From NCBI GenBank assembly GCA_965221345.1, contig CBDCSD010000001.1, forward strand, positions 1,736,001 through 1,800,000: a stretch of 64,000 nucleotides of DNA, given 5' to 3'. The first letter of the stretch is position 1. Each line of letters starts with the position of its first letter. The notes under the pieces were generated by a model. That model did no database searches. It was not told where the DNA came from and worked only from the letters and a program-made list of their open reading frames with translations. This DNA is from Bin5 sp965221345 (GTDB lineage Bacteria; Chloroflexota; Anaerolineae; Caldilineales; Caldilineaceae). Made by a program: the position numbers and the translations under genes. Of the stretch, positions 8,378 to 16,484 are shown piece after piece.

Positions 8378-9175
8378 TTAGCGTGCGCCGCATGCTTGCA
8401 GACATGCCTGCATGTGGCCGCGGCTCTCGGCGGCGATGGTGCAGCACTGCTCAAGGCTGTACTTGCGGGCGCCGATCACCTCCAGATTCAGAGGGCCGTC
8501 GTAGCCGTTCTCGTGCAGGACGCTGACGTAGCCTACCAGATCGATATCGCCGCGCCCGTTGGCCTGTAGCTCCGGCTTGCCGGGCCCGTGCTGGCGCCCC
8601 TTGCAGTCGCGAATGTGGACATGCTTGACGCGGCTGATCACGGCGGCGATCGCTTCAACGGGATTTTCGTCGGCGCGGTGAATGTGCGACGGGTCCATGT
8701 CGATGCCGAAATTGGGTGAACTGATCGCTTCCATCGCGCGCAGAGTCGTTGGCGTGTCGAAGATACTTGCGCCGACGTGGGCCTTCACGCAAAGCGTTAC
8801 GCCGTACTTTTCGGCCCTAAGCGAGAGCGCGCCCAACTCGTCGATGGTCTGCACCAGACTTTCCTCGTTGCCGCTCTCACCGCCAGGCCCGCAGTTGACA
8901 ATAGGGATGCCACACTCCACTGCCGCCTGCATCGCCTTCTCCATGACGTCGCGATCGCGACTAGGCTGTTCCATGGCCAGCAGTTCCAGCTCGTAGGTCT
9001 TAGCCAGCTGTCTGACCTCCGGCGCCAGTTCTTGCCAGCGATCCAGCACGAGATGCTCGCACATGCTGTCGATAGCGGCAACCTCGATGCCGTCGTAGCC
9101 GGCCAAGGCGATGCAGCGGAAGGCGGTCTCCATGTCGTAACCGCCGAACAGGACTGAATTTGCGCCAAGTTTCAT
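8378..9175 (-). CDS. Sugar phosphate isomerase/epimerase (xylose-isomerase-like TIM barrel)
   Basis: A 265-residue TIM-barrel protein of the AP-endonuclease-2 superfamily. Landmarks are GYDGIEVAAID near the N-terminus, IVNCGPGGESGNEESL in the middle, GIDMDPSHIHRAD with the metal-binding Asp and His, KHVHIRDCKG and PLNLEVIG near the end, which supply the remaining metal ligands. Members isomerise or epimerise sugars and inositol derivatives (IolE, IolI, tagatose epimerase). GGAG stands upstream of the ATG at 9175. It lies between the sulfatase pair and the PhyH gene and probably handles the desulfated or dephosphorylated product. Confidence 0.85.
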   Translation of the reverse strand: MKLGANSVLFGGYDMETAFRCIALAGYDGIEVAAIDSMCEHLVLDRWQELAPEVRQLAKTYELELLAMEQPSRDRDVMEKAMQAAVECGIPIVNCGPGGESGNEESLVQTIDELGALSLRAEKYGVTLCVKAHVGASIFDTPTTLRAMEAISSPNFGIDMDPSHIHRADENPVEAIAAVISRVKHVHIRDCKGRQHGPGKPELQANGRGDIDLVGYVSVLHENGYDGPLNLEVIGARKYSLEQCCTIAAESRGHMQACLQACGAR

Positions 9176-9253
9176 GAAACTCGCTCCAATGTGAGGCGAT
9201 CGGGCGGGCCAGCCAGTCGGAATGCAGCTGCCACGGTCCCGAATCGTCTGGGC

Positions 9254-10669
9254 TTATGCTTTGTTTCCTTCAAGACTCTTTTGCCTACGCTCTCGCTGCA
9301 GCGCTTCCTGACTGGGGCGGCCAATTCGCAGGTTTTCATAGGCCTGCTGCGAACTGTTGAAATAGTCGATACCTTCGATGGCGTGCCATCCGGGCTGGTG
9401 ATGGATGGGATTGGGCAGCCCGGCCTCGGCCTCCCGCTTGCTCACCCATGCGTCCAGGCGTGCGGTGAGGGTTGCCACCACTTCGGGCAGTTCTTCGGCC
9501 AAATTGCAGCTCTCCTCAGGATCTTCGATTAAGTTGAAAAGCTCGACCGGCGGCATGAAGTGAAAGTCCGGTTCGAGCGCGCGGATCAGTTTCCACTGGG
9601 GTGTGCGCCAGCCGTGTTTGCGCATCCAGGCGCACTCAGTGATGTAGAATTCGCTCGCATGCGAAGGCACCTCGCCCTCGATCATTGGCAGCAAGGAGCG
9701 ACCGTCGAAGTCGATGCCGGCGTCGATTTCCGCGAGTTCAAGAATCGTTGGGACCAGGTCTTTGTGCTGGTTGTAGCCGGCCACGCGGTTACCAGACGGC
9801 AGCTTGGGCGGATAGCGCATCATCAAAGGCACGTGGAGTATGTTGTCATAGAGTCCGTGGTGATCGTACCAGTATCCGTGTTCGTCGAGCTCCTCGCCGT
9901 GGTCGCCGTTGATTGCCACAATGGTCTCGTCGAAGAGCCCGTGCGCTTCGAGCGCGGTAAAGATCGCCTGGATGGACGCGTCCATGGAGGCGATGGAGCC
10001 GTCATACTGTGCGTTCACATATTTTCGGTCGGTGATGCCCGGCGGCAACATGTCGATGAGCGTATGCTTGAATGGCTCAAACGCCAGGACCGGGTCCATC
10101 GACCGGTTGGCGGCGTCGCACTCATCTCCGTGGTAGAAGATGCGCTCGAAGGGCTGCGGCGGCAGATAGGGCGAATGGGGATCCATGTGGCGCAGGAAAA
10201 GAAAGAACGGTCTGTCGGCGGCCACAAGTTTGTCGAGCGCGGGCAGTGCCAACTCGTTCAGCCGCTGGGCTTTGGGCACACGGCCCTGCGACCAACTGCC
10301 CATTTGCGTGAAGTTCAGATATTCGTCGAAGCCGCGGCTGCTGGCTCTGCCTGAAAAACCGACCGAGACTGTGTTATAGCCGTGCTCCCGCAGGATTTCG
10401 GGCAGTGTCTTCACCTCCGGCCGAAGCGGGCCTTTGGGGCGATGCGCCACCAATTGCGTGGTGAAGATGTCCATGCCGGTCAGCATCATGCAGTAGGCGC
10501 TGGTGGTAGGGATATGGGGGCTGAATGTGTTCTCGAAGAGGACGCCCTGCGAGGCGAAGCGGTCCAGGTGCGGGCTTGTAAGCCGGTCGTAGCCGTAGCA
10601 GCTCAAGTGGTCGGCCCGCAGCGAGTCGATTCCGAGAACTACGATGTTTGGTTTCGCGGACGAAGCCAT
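9254..10669 (-). CDS. Sulfatase-superfamily hydrolase with Thr instead of the formylglycine Cys (copy 1)
   Basis: A 471-residue alkaline-phosphatase-superfamily enzyme. The N-terminus IVVLGIDSLRADHLSCYGY carries the first metal ligands, and NGDHGEELDEHGYW supplies later ones. The sulfatase signature C/S-x-P-x-R before LTG is absent: PTTSAYCMMLTG places Thr55 where the modifiable Cys would be and Tyr59 where Arg would be. Thr is the nucleophile in phosphodiester and phosphoglycerol-type relatives, so this may not be a sulfatase at all. No signal peptide is visible. It lies 16 bases from its paralogue and is probably cotranscribed with it. Confidence 0.85.
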   Translation of the reverse strand: MASSAKPNIVVLGIDSLRADHLSCYGYDRLTSPHLDRFASQGVLFENTFSPHIPTTSAYCMMLTGMDIFTTQLVAHRPKGPLRPEVKTLPEILREHGYNTVSVGFSGRASSRGFDEYLNFTQMGSWSQGRVPKAQRLNELALPALDKLVAADRPFFLFLRHMDPHSPYLPPQPFERIFYHGDECDAANRSMDPVLAFEPFKHTLIDMLPPGITDRKYVNAQYDGSIASMDASIQAIFTALEAHGLFDETIVAINGDHGEELDEHGYWYDHHGLYDNILHVPLMMRYPPKLPSGNRVAGYNQHKDLVPTILELAEIDAGIDFDGRSLLPMIEGEVPSHASEFYITECAWMRKHGWRTPQWKLIRALEPDFHFMPPVELFNLIEDPEESCNLAEELPEVVATLTARLDAWVSKREAEAGLPNPIHHQPGWHAIEGIDYFNSSQQAYENLRIGRPSQEALQRERRQKSLEGNKA

Positions 10670-10685
10670 CGCGGGTACCTTACCC

Positions 10686-12095
10686 CTATTTTTTCTCTTC
10701 GACTTCGCGAGATTTGGCTTGAAGCCGCCGGGCGGCGCTGGCGTCGCCGATGTGCAGGGAATCGTAGGCCTGCTGCGAGCTGGTGAACGGGCCGACGCCT
10801 TTGATGCCGTGCCAGTCGCCCTGGTGGTGGATCGGGTTCAGAAGCCCGGTTTCGGCCTCACGCTTGCTCTCCCAGGCGTTCAGACGGGCGGTCAGCGCCT
10901 CGACCACGCCGGGCAACTCATCGGCGAGATTGCAGTTTTCCTCGGGGTCTTCGACCATGTTGTAGAGTTCCACCGGCGGCTTGAAATGAAAATCGGGCTC
11001 CAGCGCCAGCATCAGTTTCCATTGGGGCGTGCGCCAGCCGTGCTTGCGCATCCAGGTGCACTCGGTGATGTAGATCTGGCTCTCGTGGGAAGCCACCTGG
11101 CCCTCGACCATTGGCAGAAGGGAACGACCGTCGAAGTCGATGCCGGCTTCGATGCCGGCCAGATCCAGTAGGGTGGGTACGAGGTCCTTGTGCTGGTTGA
11201 AGCCAGCAACGCGCGTGTGCGCGGGCAGCTTGGGCGGATAGCGGAGCATCAAGGGCACGTGTAGCACGTTGTCATAGATGCCGTGGTGGTCGAACCAGCA
11301 TTCGTGATCGTAGAGTGTTTCGCCGTGGTCGCCGTTTATCGCCACGATGGTCTCGTCGAAGACGCCGTGGGACTCGAGCGCGGTGAAAATCGACTGAATG
11401 GCGGCATCCATGTAGGCGATCGAGCCGTCATACTGGGCAATCACATAGTCCTTATCGGTGATGCCAGGCGGCAGCCAGGAGGCCAGAAAGTCGCGGAACG
11501 GCTTGAAGGCGAGCACAGGCTCCATCGATTTGTCGCTGGGATCGCACTCGTCGCCGTGATAAAACATGCGCTCATAGGGCTCGGGCGGCAGGTAGGGGGC
11601 GTGGGGATCCATGTGGCGAAGGAATAGGAAGAAGGGCTTGTCATCAGCCAACATGCGATCGATGGCCGGTATCGCCTGCTCGTTCAGTAGCTGGGCCTTG
11701 GGAAGACGTCCTTCCTCCCACGAGCCCCAGGCCCTGTAGCTCAGATATTCGTCGAAGCCCCGGCTGCTGGGGTTGCCGTCAAAGCCGACGCAGATGGTGT
11801 GATAGCCCTCGTCGCGCAAGATTTCGGCCAGGGTCTTTACCTCCGGCCGCAGCCCGCCTTGATGACGCAGCGCCACTACCTGTGTCGAGAACACGTCCAT
11901 ACCGGTCAGCATCGAGGCGTAGGCGCTCGTGGTGGGAATGTGAGCGCTGATCGTATTCTCGAACAGCACGCCTTGCCCGGCAAAGCGGTCCAGGTAGGGG
12001 CTGGTCAGATGTGGGTAACCGTAGCAACTCATGTGATCGGCCCGCAATGAGTCGATGCCGAACAGGATGATATTCGGTATTGCGTTCGATGCCAT
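10686..12095 (-). CDS. Sulfatase-superfamily hydrolase with Thr instead of the formylglycine Cys (copy 2)
   Basis: The start is placed at the ATG at 12095, preceded by GAAGGAAAG, giving 469 residues. The protein is closely similar to copy 1 along its full length, including FENT.S.HIPTTSAY and the Thr55 substitution, so the two arose by tandem duplication. Metal-ligand segments are FGIDSLRADHMSCYGY and NGDHGETLYDHECWFDHHG; in the second, the EELDEHG of copy 1 has become ETLYDHE, so the two may differ in specificity. It is the first gene of the minus-strand block that runs down to 3600. Substrate unknown. Confidence 0.85.
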   Translation of the reverse strand: MASNAIPNIILFGIDSLRADHMSCYGYPHLTSPYLDRFAGQGVLFENTISAHIPTTSAYASMLTGMDVFSTQVVALRHQGGLRPEVKTLAEILRDEGYHTICVGFDGNPSSRGFDEYLSYRAWGSWEEGRLPKAQLLNEQAIPAIDRMLADDKPFFLFLRHMDPHAPYLPPEPYERMFYHGDECDPSDKSMEPVLAFKPFRDFLASWLPPGITDKDYVIAQYDGSIAYMDAAIQSIFTALESHGVFDETIVAINGDHGETLYDHECWFDHHGIYDNVLHVPLMLRYPPKLPAHTRVAGFNQHKDLVPTLLDLAGIEAGIDFDGRSLLPMVEGQVASHESQIYITECTWMRKHGWRTPQWKLMLALEPDFHFKPPVELYNMVEDPEENCNLADELPGVVEALTARLNAWESKREAETGLLNPIHHQGDWHGIKGVGPFTSSQQAYDSLHIGDASAARRLQAKSREVEEKK

Positions 12096-12953
12096 CGTGC
12101 TTTCCTTCGCAGTTGGTGAACTGGCGGGTCTCAAATGTGGAGAGTGTAAGCCCTACCGGGACAGAGATTCACGCAAATATTCCGAGTCGTGCGCTGGCGC
12201 TGAATTATTTCCACCACACGAATCACATGAATCACGGTCCAGACCGGTTGAACCGTACCACAACACCATGTTCGCCGCAACATTTCCCATAGATTTCCGC
12301 CTGCGCCTGTCCAAGGTTTCTCCTATTGATCCGCCTTTCGGGGCGCATCTCGGATCGGGGGAGTCGAAGCAAAAATGTTGACGAATCAATCGTAGTTACC
12401 TAAGAGTTCGGTAGGAACGTAACGCCACTCTGGGAGGCATCCGCCGGCCGCTTAACCTTCTGTTGACAAGAACTTTATTATGATATATTCTTTAAGGACT
12501 CAAACTTGCTTTCGCCACCACCGCCTACCTTCAGATCGAGTTTGCTCAGTCCCAAAGACTGGATTTCTGCATCAGGAGGTACACCATGACCTGAAGAAAA
12601 GCGTATACTCGGCTTTGGCAATGTCGATACGGCACCTGAGCTTCCATTCATTCGGTTCTGCGCCAAATTGCCGCCACCGCCTCATACGCTTTAAGTCCTC
12701 TGCCATTTGCAGTCTTGCAGTTTCATGCCGAAAGTGGCGTCCTTAATTCAGAGCGTCAACCCAAACGCGGATTTACGCTCCTAACGTGATATCCGACTGT
12801 ATGGTTTTCCCTGATAGCGAGGTGAGAGGAGGTGGCAGATCGATTCAAAACGGGAGAAGAGGGAGTAAAATTGTGGGATAGCCAGAATCGTTTCTATGGT
12901 TCACGGCCAACTGCTGTAGAATCCAGAAATATGGGAATTAGGGAGGAGAGACA
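12096..12953. other. Long intergenic region between divergent catabolic blocks
   Basis: About 860 bases separate the minus-strand sulfatase block from the plus-strand ABC importer. Small open frames here lack ribosome sites and family patterns and are not called. A good promoter lies at 12463-12491, leaving a possible leader of roughly 450 bases before the binding-protein gene. The leader ends in the strong ribosome site AGGGAGGAGAG. I see no known riboswitch pattern in it. Confidence 0.5.
12463..12491 (+). promoter_or_regulatory. Candidate sigma-70-type promoter for the ABC importer operon
   Basis: TTGACA (12463-12468), a 17-base spacer and TATTCT (12486-12491) in an AT-rich stretch. The nearest plus-strand gene is the solute-binding protein at 12954, so the 5' untranslated leader would be unusually long. 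Confidence 0.55.
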
Positions 12954-14354
12954 ATGAGCACGAAGAGACTCAGCCGGCGAGATTTCCTGGCGATCGCCGC
13001 GGGGAGTGTAGGAGTCGGGGTCATGGCCTCTTGCGTTCCTGCGGGGCAAACGGTTGTTGTCGAAGTCACGGCGGCGCCACCACCCCTGGAAGAACAGGAG
13101 GGCACTATGTGGGGCTTGCAGTACGAGCCGCACGTCCAAGCCTACCACAGGCTGACGGATCTGTTCATGAAACAGACGGGCGCAACCTTGCTCGTTGAGC
13201 CGCAACCTTGGCCCTTGGAAGGGAAACTGCTTTCGGCGCTTGCGGCCGGAACACAGCCTGACGTCTTCTGCATGGGCGGTTCGGGGCTGATAACCCTCTA
13301 TCTGCAAGGCGTATTCATTCCCCTCAAAGACATAGTCTTCGACCACATGGGCGTGGACCCCGAGGAGGACTTTCACGGAGACGGCATTGGAGCCTACTCC
13401 TGGGGAGGTGAAATCTACGGCGTACCGACGGAAAACGCCACCTCGGGCGTTGTCAACCTGCCGGGGCAGGAAATGGAGGAGATTGGCCTGGCAGACAACT
13501 ATCCACCTTGGAACGGAGACTGGGCCTTTGACAGCTTCGAAGATATGTGGGGTCTGGCCAAGGAACTACAGATAGAAGAAGATGGGCGGGTCACCAGATG
13601 GGGCATAAGTGGCCAGGGCTGGGATACGCTCAGATTTTGCTCGATCCTGCGCAGCCTGCTCGCCCCCGAGGGAACGGACTGGTGGGACCAGGACCAAGAG
13701 CAGTTCAACGTTGACACCGAAGCAGGTGTAGAGGCAATGAACCTGCACGTCGGGACACCGGTCGAGTTAGGGATCGAGTCCCAATTGGCTTCCCATCACC
13801 TCGATTCGGCTCTGGCGGGCAATATTGCTATAGCATGTGGGCTCCCCGTCGGTGCCTTGGCAGCTAGTGAGGCAGGCATTCACTTTGAACCAACTGGCCC
13901 ACCGAGAGTTGTGTCGGGCCAGGATCCACTGAACTGCGGGTTCGCGGGCTGGGGGTTTGTGGCGCCAAGGACCGCGACCCATTACGAAATGGCAGTTGAG
14001 TTCCTGCGCATGATGGTCACCGAAGAAGCCCAGTCAGAGTATTGTAGAATCTATGGTGGGTTCTTAGCCCCTTCGTGGAAGGGACTGGTCGGCAAATATG
14101 ATCATTTCGCCGATCCCAGCCCAGAAGGCATGGGCGTGAAAGGCGCCAAGCTATTCCAGAACCACATAGCCCCACTGACCCGCTACATAGGCGAAGGCTT
14201 TGGGTACGCCCGAGATATCGAGCCGGCCGGAGGCGAAGTTTGTTCACTGGTGCGCGAAGGAGAACTGACAGCCGCCGAAGCGGTGCAAGTGCTTCAGGAG
14301 AGATTTCAGGCGTCCCGAGACCGTCTGGTCGAGGAGATGGCCAAATACGCATAG
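12954..14354 (+). CDS. Extracellular solute-binding lipoprotein of a sugar ABC importer
   Basis: A 466-residue family-1 type binding protein. The N-terminus combines a Tat-like motif (SRRDFLAI, residues 7-14) with a lipobox ending at Cys27 (VMASC), so it is probably exported folded and anchored by lipid to the membrane surface. The body has the usual KLLSALAAGTQPDVF segment near residue 85. It captures sugar and delivers it to the two permeases encoded just downstream. The gene starts after a strong ribosome site (AGGGAGGAGAG) and opens an operon with the permeases and a GH32 protein, which suggests a fructose-containing oligosaccharide as substrate (inference). Confidence 0.9.
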   Translation: MSTKRLSRRDFLAIAAGSVGVGVMASCVPAGQTVVVEVTAAPPPLEEQEGTMWGLQYEPHVQAYHRLTDLFMKQTGATLLVEPQPWPLEGKLLSALAAGTQPDVFCMGGSGLITLYLQGVFIPLKDIVFDHMGVDPEEDFHGDGIGAYSWGGEIYGVPTENATSGVVNLPGQEMEEIGLADNYPPWNGDWAFDSFEDMWGLAKELQIEEDGRVTRWGISGQGWDTLRFCSILRSLLAPEGTDWWDQDQEQFNVDTEAGVEAMNLHVGTPVELGIESQLASHHLDSALAGNIAIACGLPVGALAASEAGIHFEPTGPPRVVSGQDPLNCGFAGWGFVAPRTATHYEMAVEFLRMMVTEEAQSEYCRIYGGFLAPSWKGLVGKYDHFADPSPEGMGVKGAKLFQNHIAPLTRYIGEGFGYARDIEPAGGEVCSLVREGELTAAEAVQVLQERFQASRDRLVEEMAKYA

Positions 14355-14450
14355 TACTCCGGTTGTCGGCTTTTTGAATGAAGCGCGTTCCTCCCGGAGG
14401 TTCCTTGTCGCCCCTGCCTCGGAACCTCCGGGCAACTGAGGAAATGGGCC

Positions 14451-15413
14451 ATGGCATCAAGAACATCTATGGCGCCTGAAAAAAGTGGCAGAGGAACTCT
14501 CTCTCTGTTTGAAGGCTTTCGTGCATCGCTGCGGAAAACTCTGCGCAAGCCTCAATTCTGGTTCGGCGTGGTTGGGCTTGTGCCTACGCTGGCCTGGTAC
14601 TGGCTACTTTCCTTCAGGCCTGTTCTGCAAGCCCTGCGGTTTAGCGTGCAAGACTATTGGATAGTAGATCCGGCCAAGAGTTCGTTTGTAGGGCTGGACA
14701 ACTTCCGTATCCTGTTTGAGAATCCCTTATTCCTCATTTCTGTTCGAAACACCTTCGTCTGGGCCATCCTCGTGTTTGTAGGAATGCTGCCGATCAGCCT
14801 GGGACTGTCGATGTGCCTGGTGAACGTCAGACGCGGGCGCAACTTCTACCAAGGGCTCATCTTTGTCCCCGTCGTCGTTTCCATGGTAGCCATCTCCCTG
14901 CTATTCATGATGTTGATGGATCCGCAGGTGGGCCAGTTCAACCAACTCCTGCGGCAGTTCGGCCTCCCTGAATCCGGGTGGATAAGCAGCTCCAAATCGG
15001 CTCTCTCCTCAGTCGCAGGTATCAGTATCTGGAAGAGTCTGGGCTTCTACGTGGTCATACTGAGCGCGGGATTGCTGAACATTCCCCAAGAACTGTACGA
15101 CGCCGCCCGGGTTGATGGCGTCAACGAATGGCAGCGTTTCTGGCATGTCACACTGCCCTTGCTGCGGCATACGCTGGCCCTGGTAATGGTCATATTGGGA
15201 ATAGGCGCGCTCCAGGAATTCACCGCCGTCTACGTCCTGACGCGGGGTGGGCCTGGCCATGCCACCTACATGTACAACCTACTGATCTACGGCGAGGCTT
15301 TTGAAAGAATGACCTATGGCACGGCCACCGCCGCCGCTGTACTCCAGTTCGCAGTCATTGTTGCGATCAGCCTTTTTCAGTTGAAACTGCTCCAGCCCAA
15401 GTGGTCGTACTGA
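14451..15413 (+). CDS. Sugar ABC transporter permease, MalF/UgpA type
   Basis: A 320-residue inner-membrane protein with about six membrane spans. The cytoplasmic EAA loop that docks the ATPase is visible as YDAARVDGVNEWQRFWHVTL near residues 215-235. The first span is FGVVGLVPTLAWYWLLSF. It pairs with the MalG-type permease 19 bases downstream. No ATPase gene lies in the block; many importers of this class share one MsmK/MalK-like ATPase encoded elsewhere. Confidence 0.92.
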   Translation: MASRTSMAPEKSGRGTLSLFEGFRASLRKTLRKPQFWFGVVGLVPTLAWYWLLSFRPVLQALRFSVQDYWIVDPAKSSFVGLDNFRILFENPLFLISVRNTFVWAILVFVGMLPISLGLSMCLVNVRRGRNFYQGLIFVPVVVSMVAISLLFMMLMDPQVGQFNQLLRQFGLPESGWISSSKSALSSVAGISIWKSLGFYVVILSAGLLNIPQELYDAARVDGVNEWQRFWHVTLPLLRHTLALVMVILGIGALQEFTAVYVLTRGGPGHATYMYNLLIYGEAFERMTYGTATAAAVLQFAVIVAISLFQLKLLQPKWSY

Positions 15414-15432
15414 GAGTGGGAGCGTAGAGGAC

Positions 15433-16296
15433 ATGGAAGTCAGCAGGAACAGAAGTTGGTTCAAGCTTCGAGGGCCGCATCGCCGGTTCTTGGGCCAAAC
15501 ACTATTGCATGCGCCGCTGTTGATTGCATCGGTCCTATCGCTAATGCCCTTCATCTGGATGGTGTTTGCCTCGCTCAAACCATACACTGAACTTGTCAGA
15601 TCCGAGCGTCTCCTGCCCCAAACCTGGACTCTGGACAACTATCGCGAGATCCTTGCAGTGTCCAACTTCGGATACGCCTTTCTGAATTCGGTGGTCCAGG
15701 CCATTACAGTGACAGTGGCGGTGTTGCTAAGTTCAGCCTATCTCGGCTATATCTTCGCCAAGTTCCGGTTCTGGGGCAAGGAGCCGCTGTTCAGGCTGCT
15801 ATTGGCCACCATGATGGTGCCTTTCGCGGTCGTGTTGGTTCCCCTGTACGTCACCATCGCCGACATGGGCTTAGTCAACCGGTTGGGCGGGATTATCATC
15901 ACCGGCCTGTGGTCCACTTTTGGCATCTTCATGTTGCGCCAGTTCATGGAAACCATCCCTTTTGAACTCCTGGACGCCGCACGCATTGACGGCGCCAACG
16001 AGTGGAGGATTTTCTTCACTATCATCCTTCCTCTGTCTGGCGCTCCGATGGCGGCTCTGGCGGTCTTCACCTTTCTGGCCAACTGGGACAGCTTCTTGTG
16101 GCCCTTGGTGGTGCTGAACAGCCCCGAGCGCCAAACGCTGCCCTTGGTGATCGCCAGCCTGCGTAATCTGTGGTGGACGCGCTACGACATGTGGGCGGCA
16201 GGATCGATGCTGACGGTCGTGCCAGTAATGTTTGGCTATAGTTTCGCCACAAGGTATTTTATCCGCGGGCTCGCGATGACCGGTGTCAAGGGCTGA
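15433..16296 (+). CDS. Sugar ABC transporter permease, MalG/UgpE type
   Basis: A 287-residue membrane protein with about six spans and the EAA loop LLDAARIDGANEWRIFFTII near residues 176-195. It forms the channel heterodimer with the preceding permease. The C-terminal region FIRGLAMTGVKG is typical of MalG-type proteins. It belongs to the same operon, with the GH32 gene following after 188 bases in which no gene is visible. Confidence 0.92.
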   Translation: MEVSRNRSWFKLRGPHRRFLGQTLLHAPLLIASVLSLMPFIWMVFASLKPYTELVRSERLLPQTWTLDNYREILAVSNFGYAFLNSVVQAITVTVAVLLSSAYLGYIFAKFRFWGKEPLFRLLLATMMVPFAVVLVPLYVTIADMGLVNRLGGIIITGLWSTFGIFMLRQFMETIPFELLDAARIDGANEWRIFFTIILPLSGAPMAALAVFTFLANWDSFLWPLVVLNSPERQTLPLVIASLRNLWWTRYDMWAAGSMLTVVPVMFGYSFATRYFIRGLAMTGVKG

Positions 16297-16484
16297 TAAC
16301 CGGCGATGATGAAATGGTACACATCTTACTGCGTGAGGCAACGGGAATACCCGACTTCAATTCTGCAACCCCAGAGGCCGTTCTACCCCTTTCCGACTTC
16401 GACTCGGACAGACCGTCAGACTACTACTGACGAGATACCGGTTGGCACAGACCCGAGACCAGTGACGACGAAAGCGAAAAATCC

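Noticed and set aside
8271..8447. N-terminal extension of the PhyH protein
   Set aside because: It overlaps the isomerase gene end and lacks family sequence; GAGGAGAGG precedes the ATG at 8270.
12478..12746. Small frames on both strands upstream of the binding-protein gene
   Set aside because: No ribosome sites and no protein-like pattern; more likely an untranslated leader.
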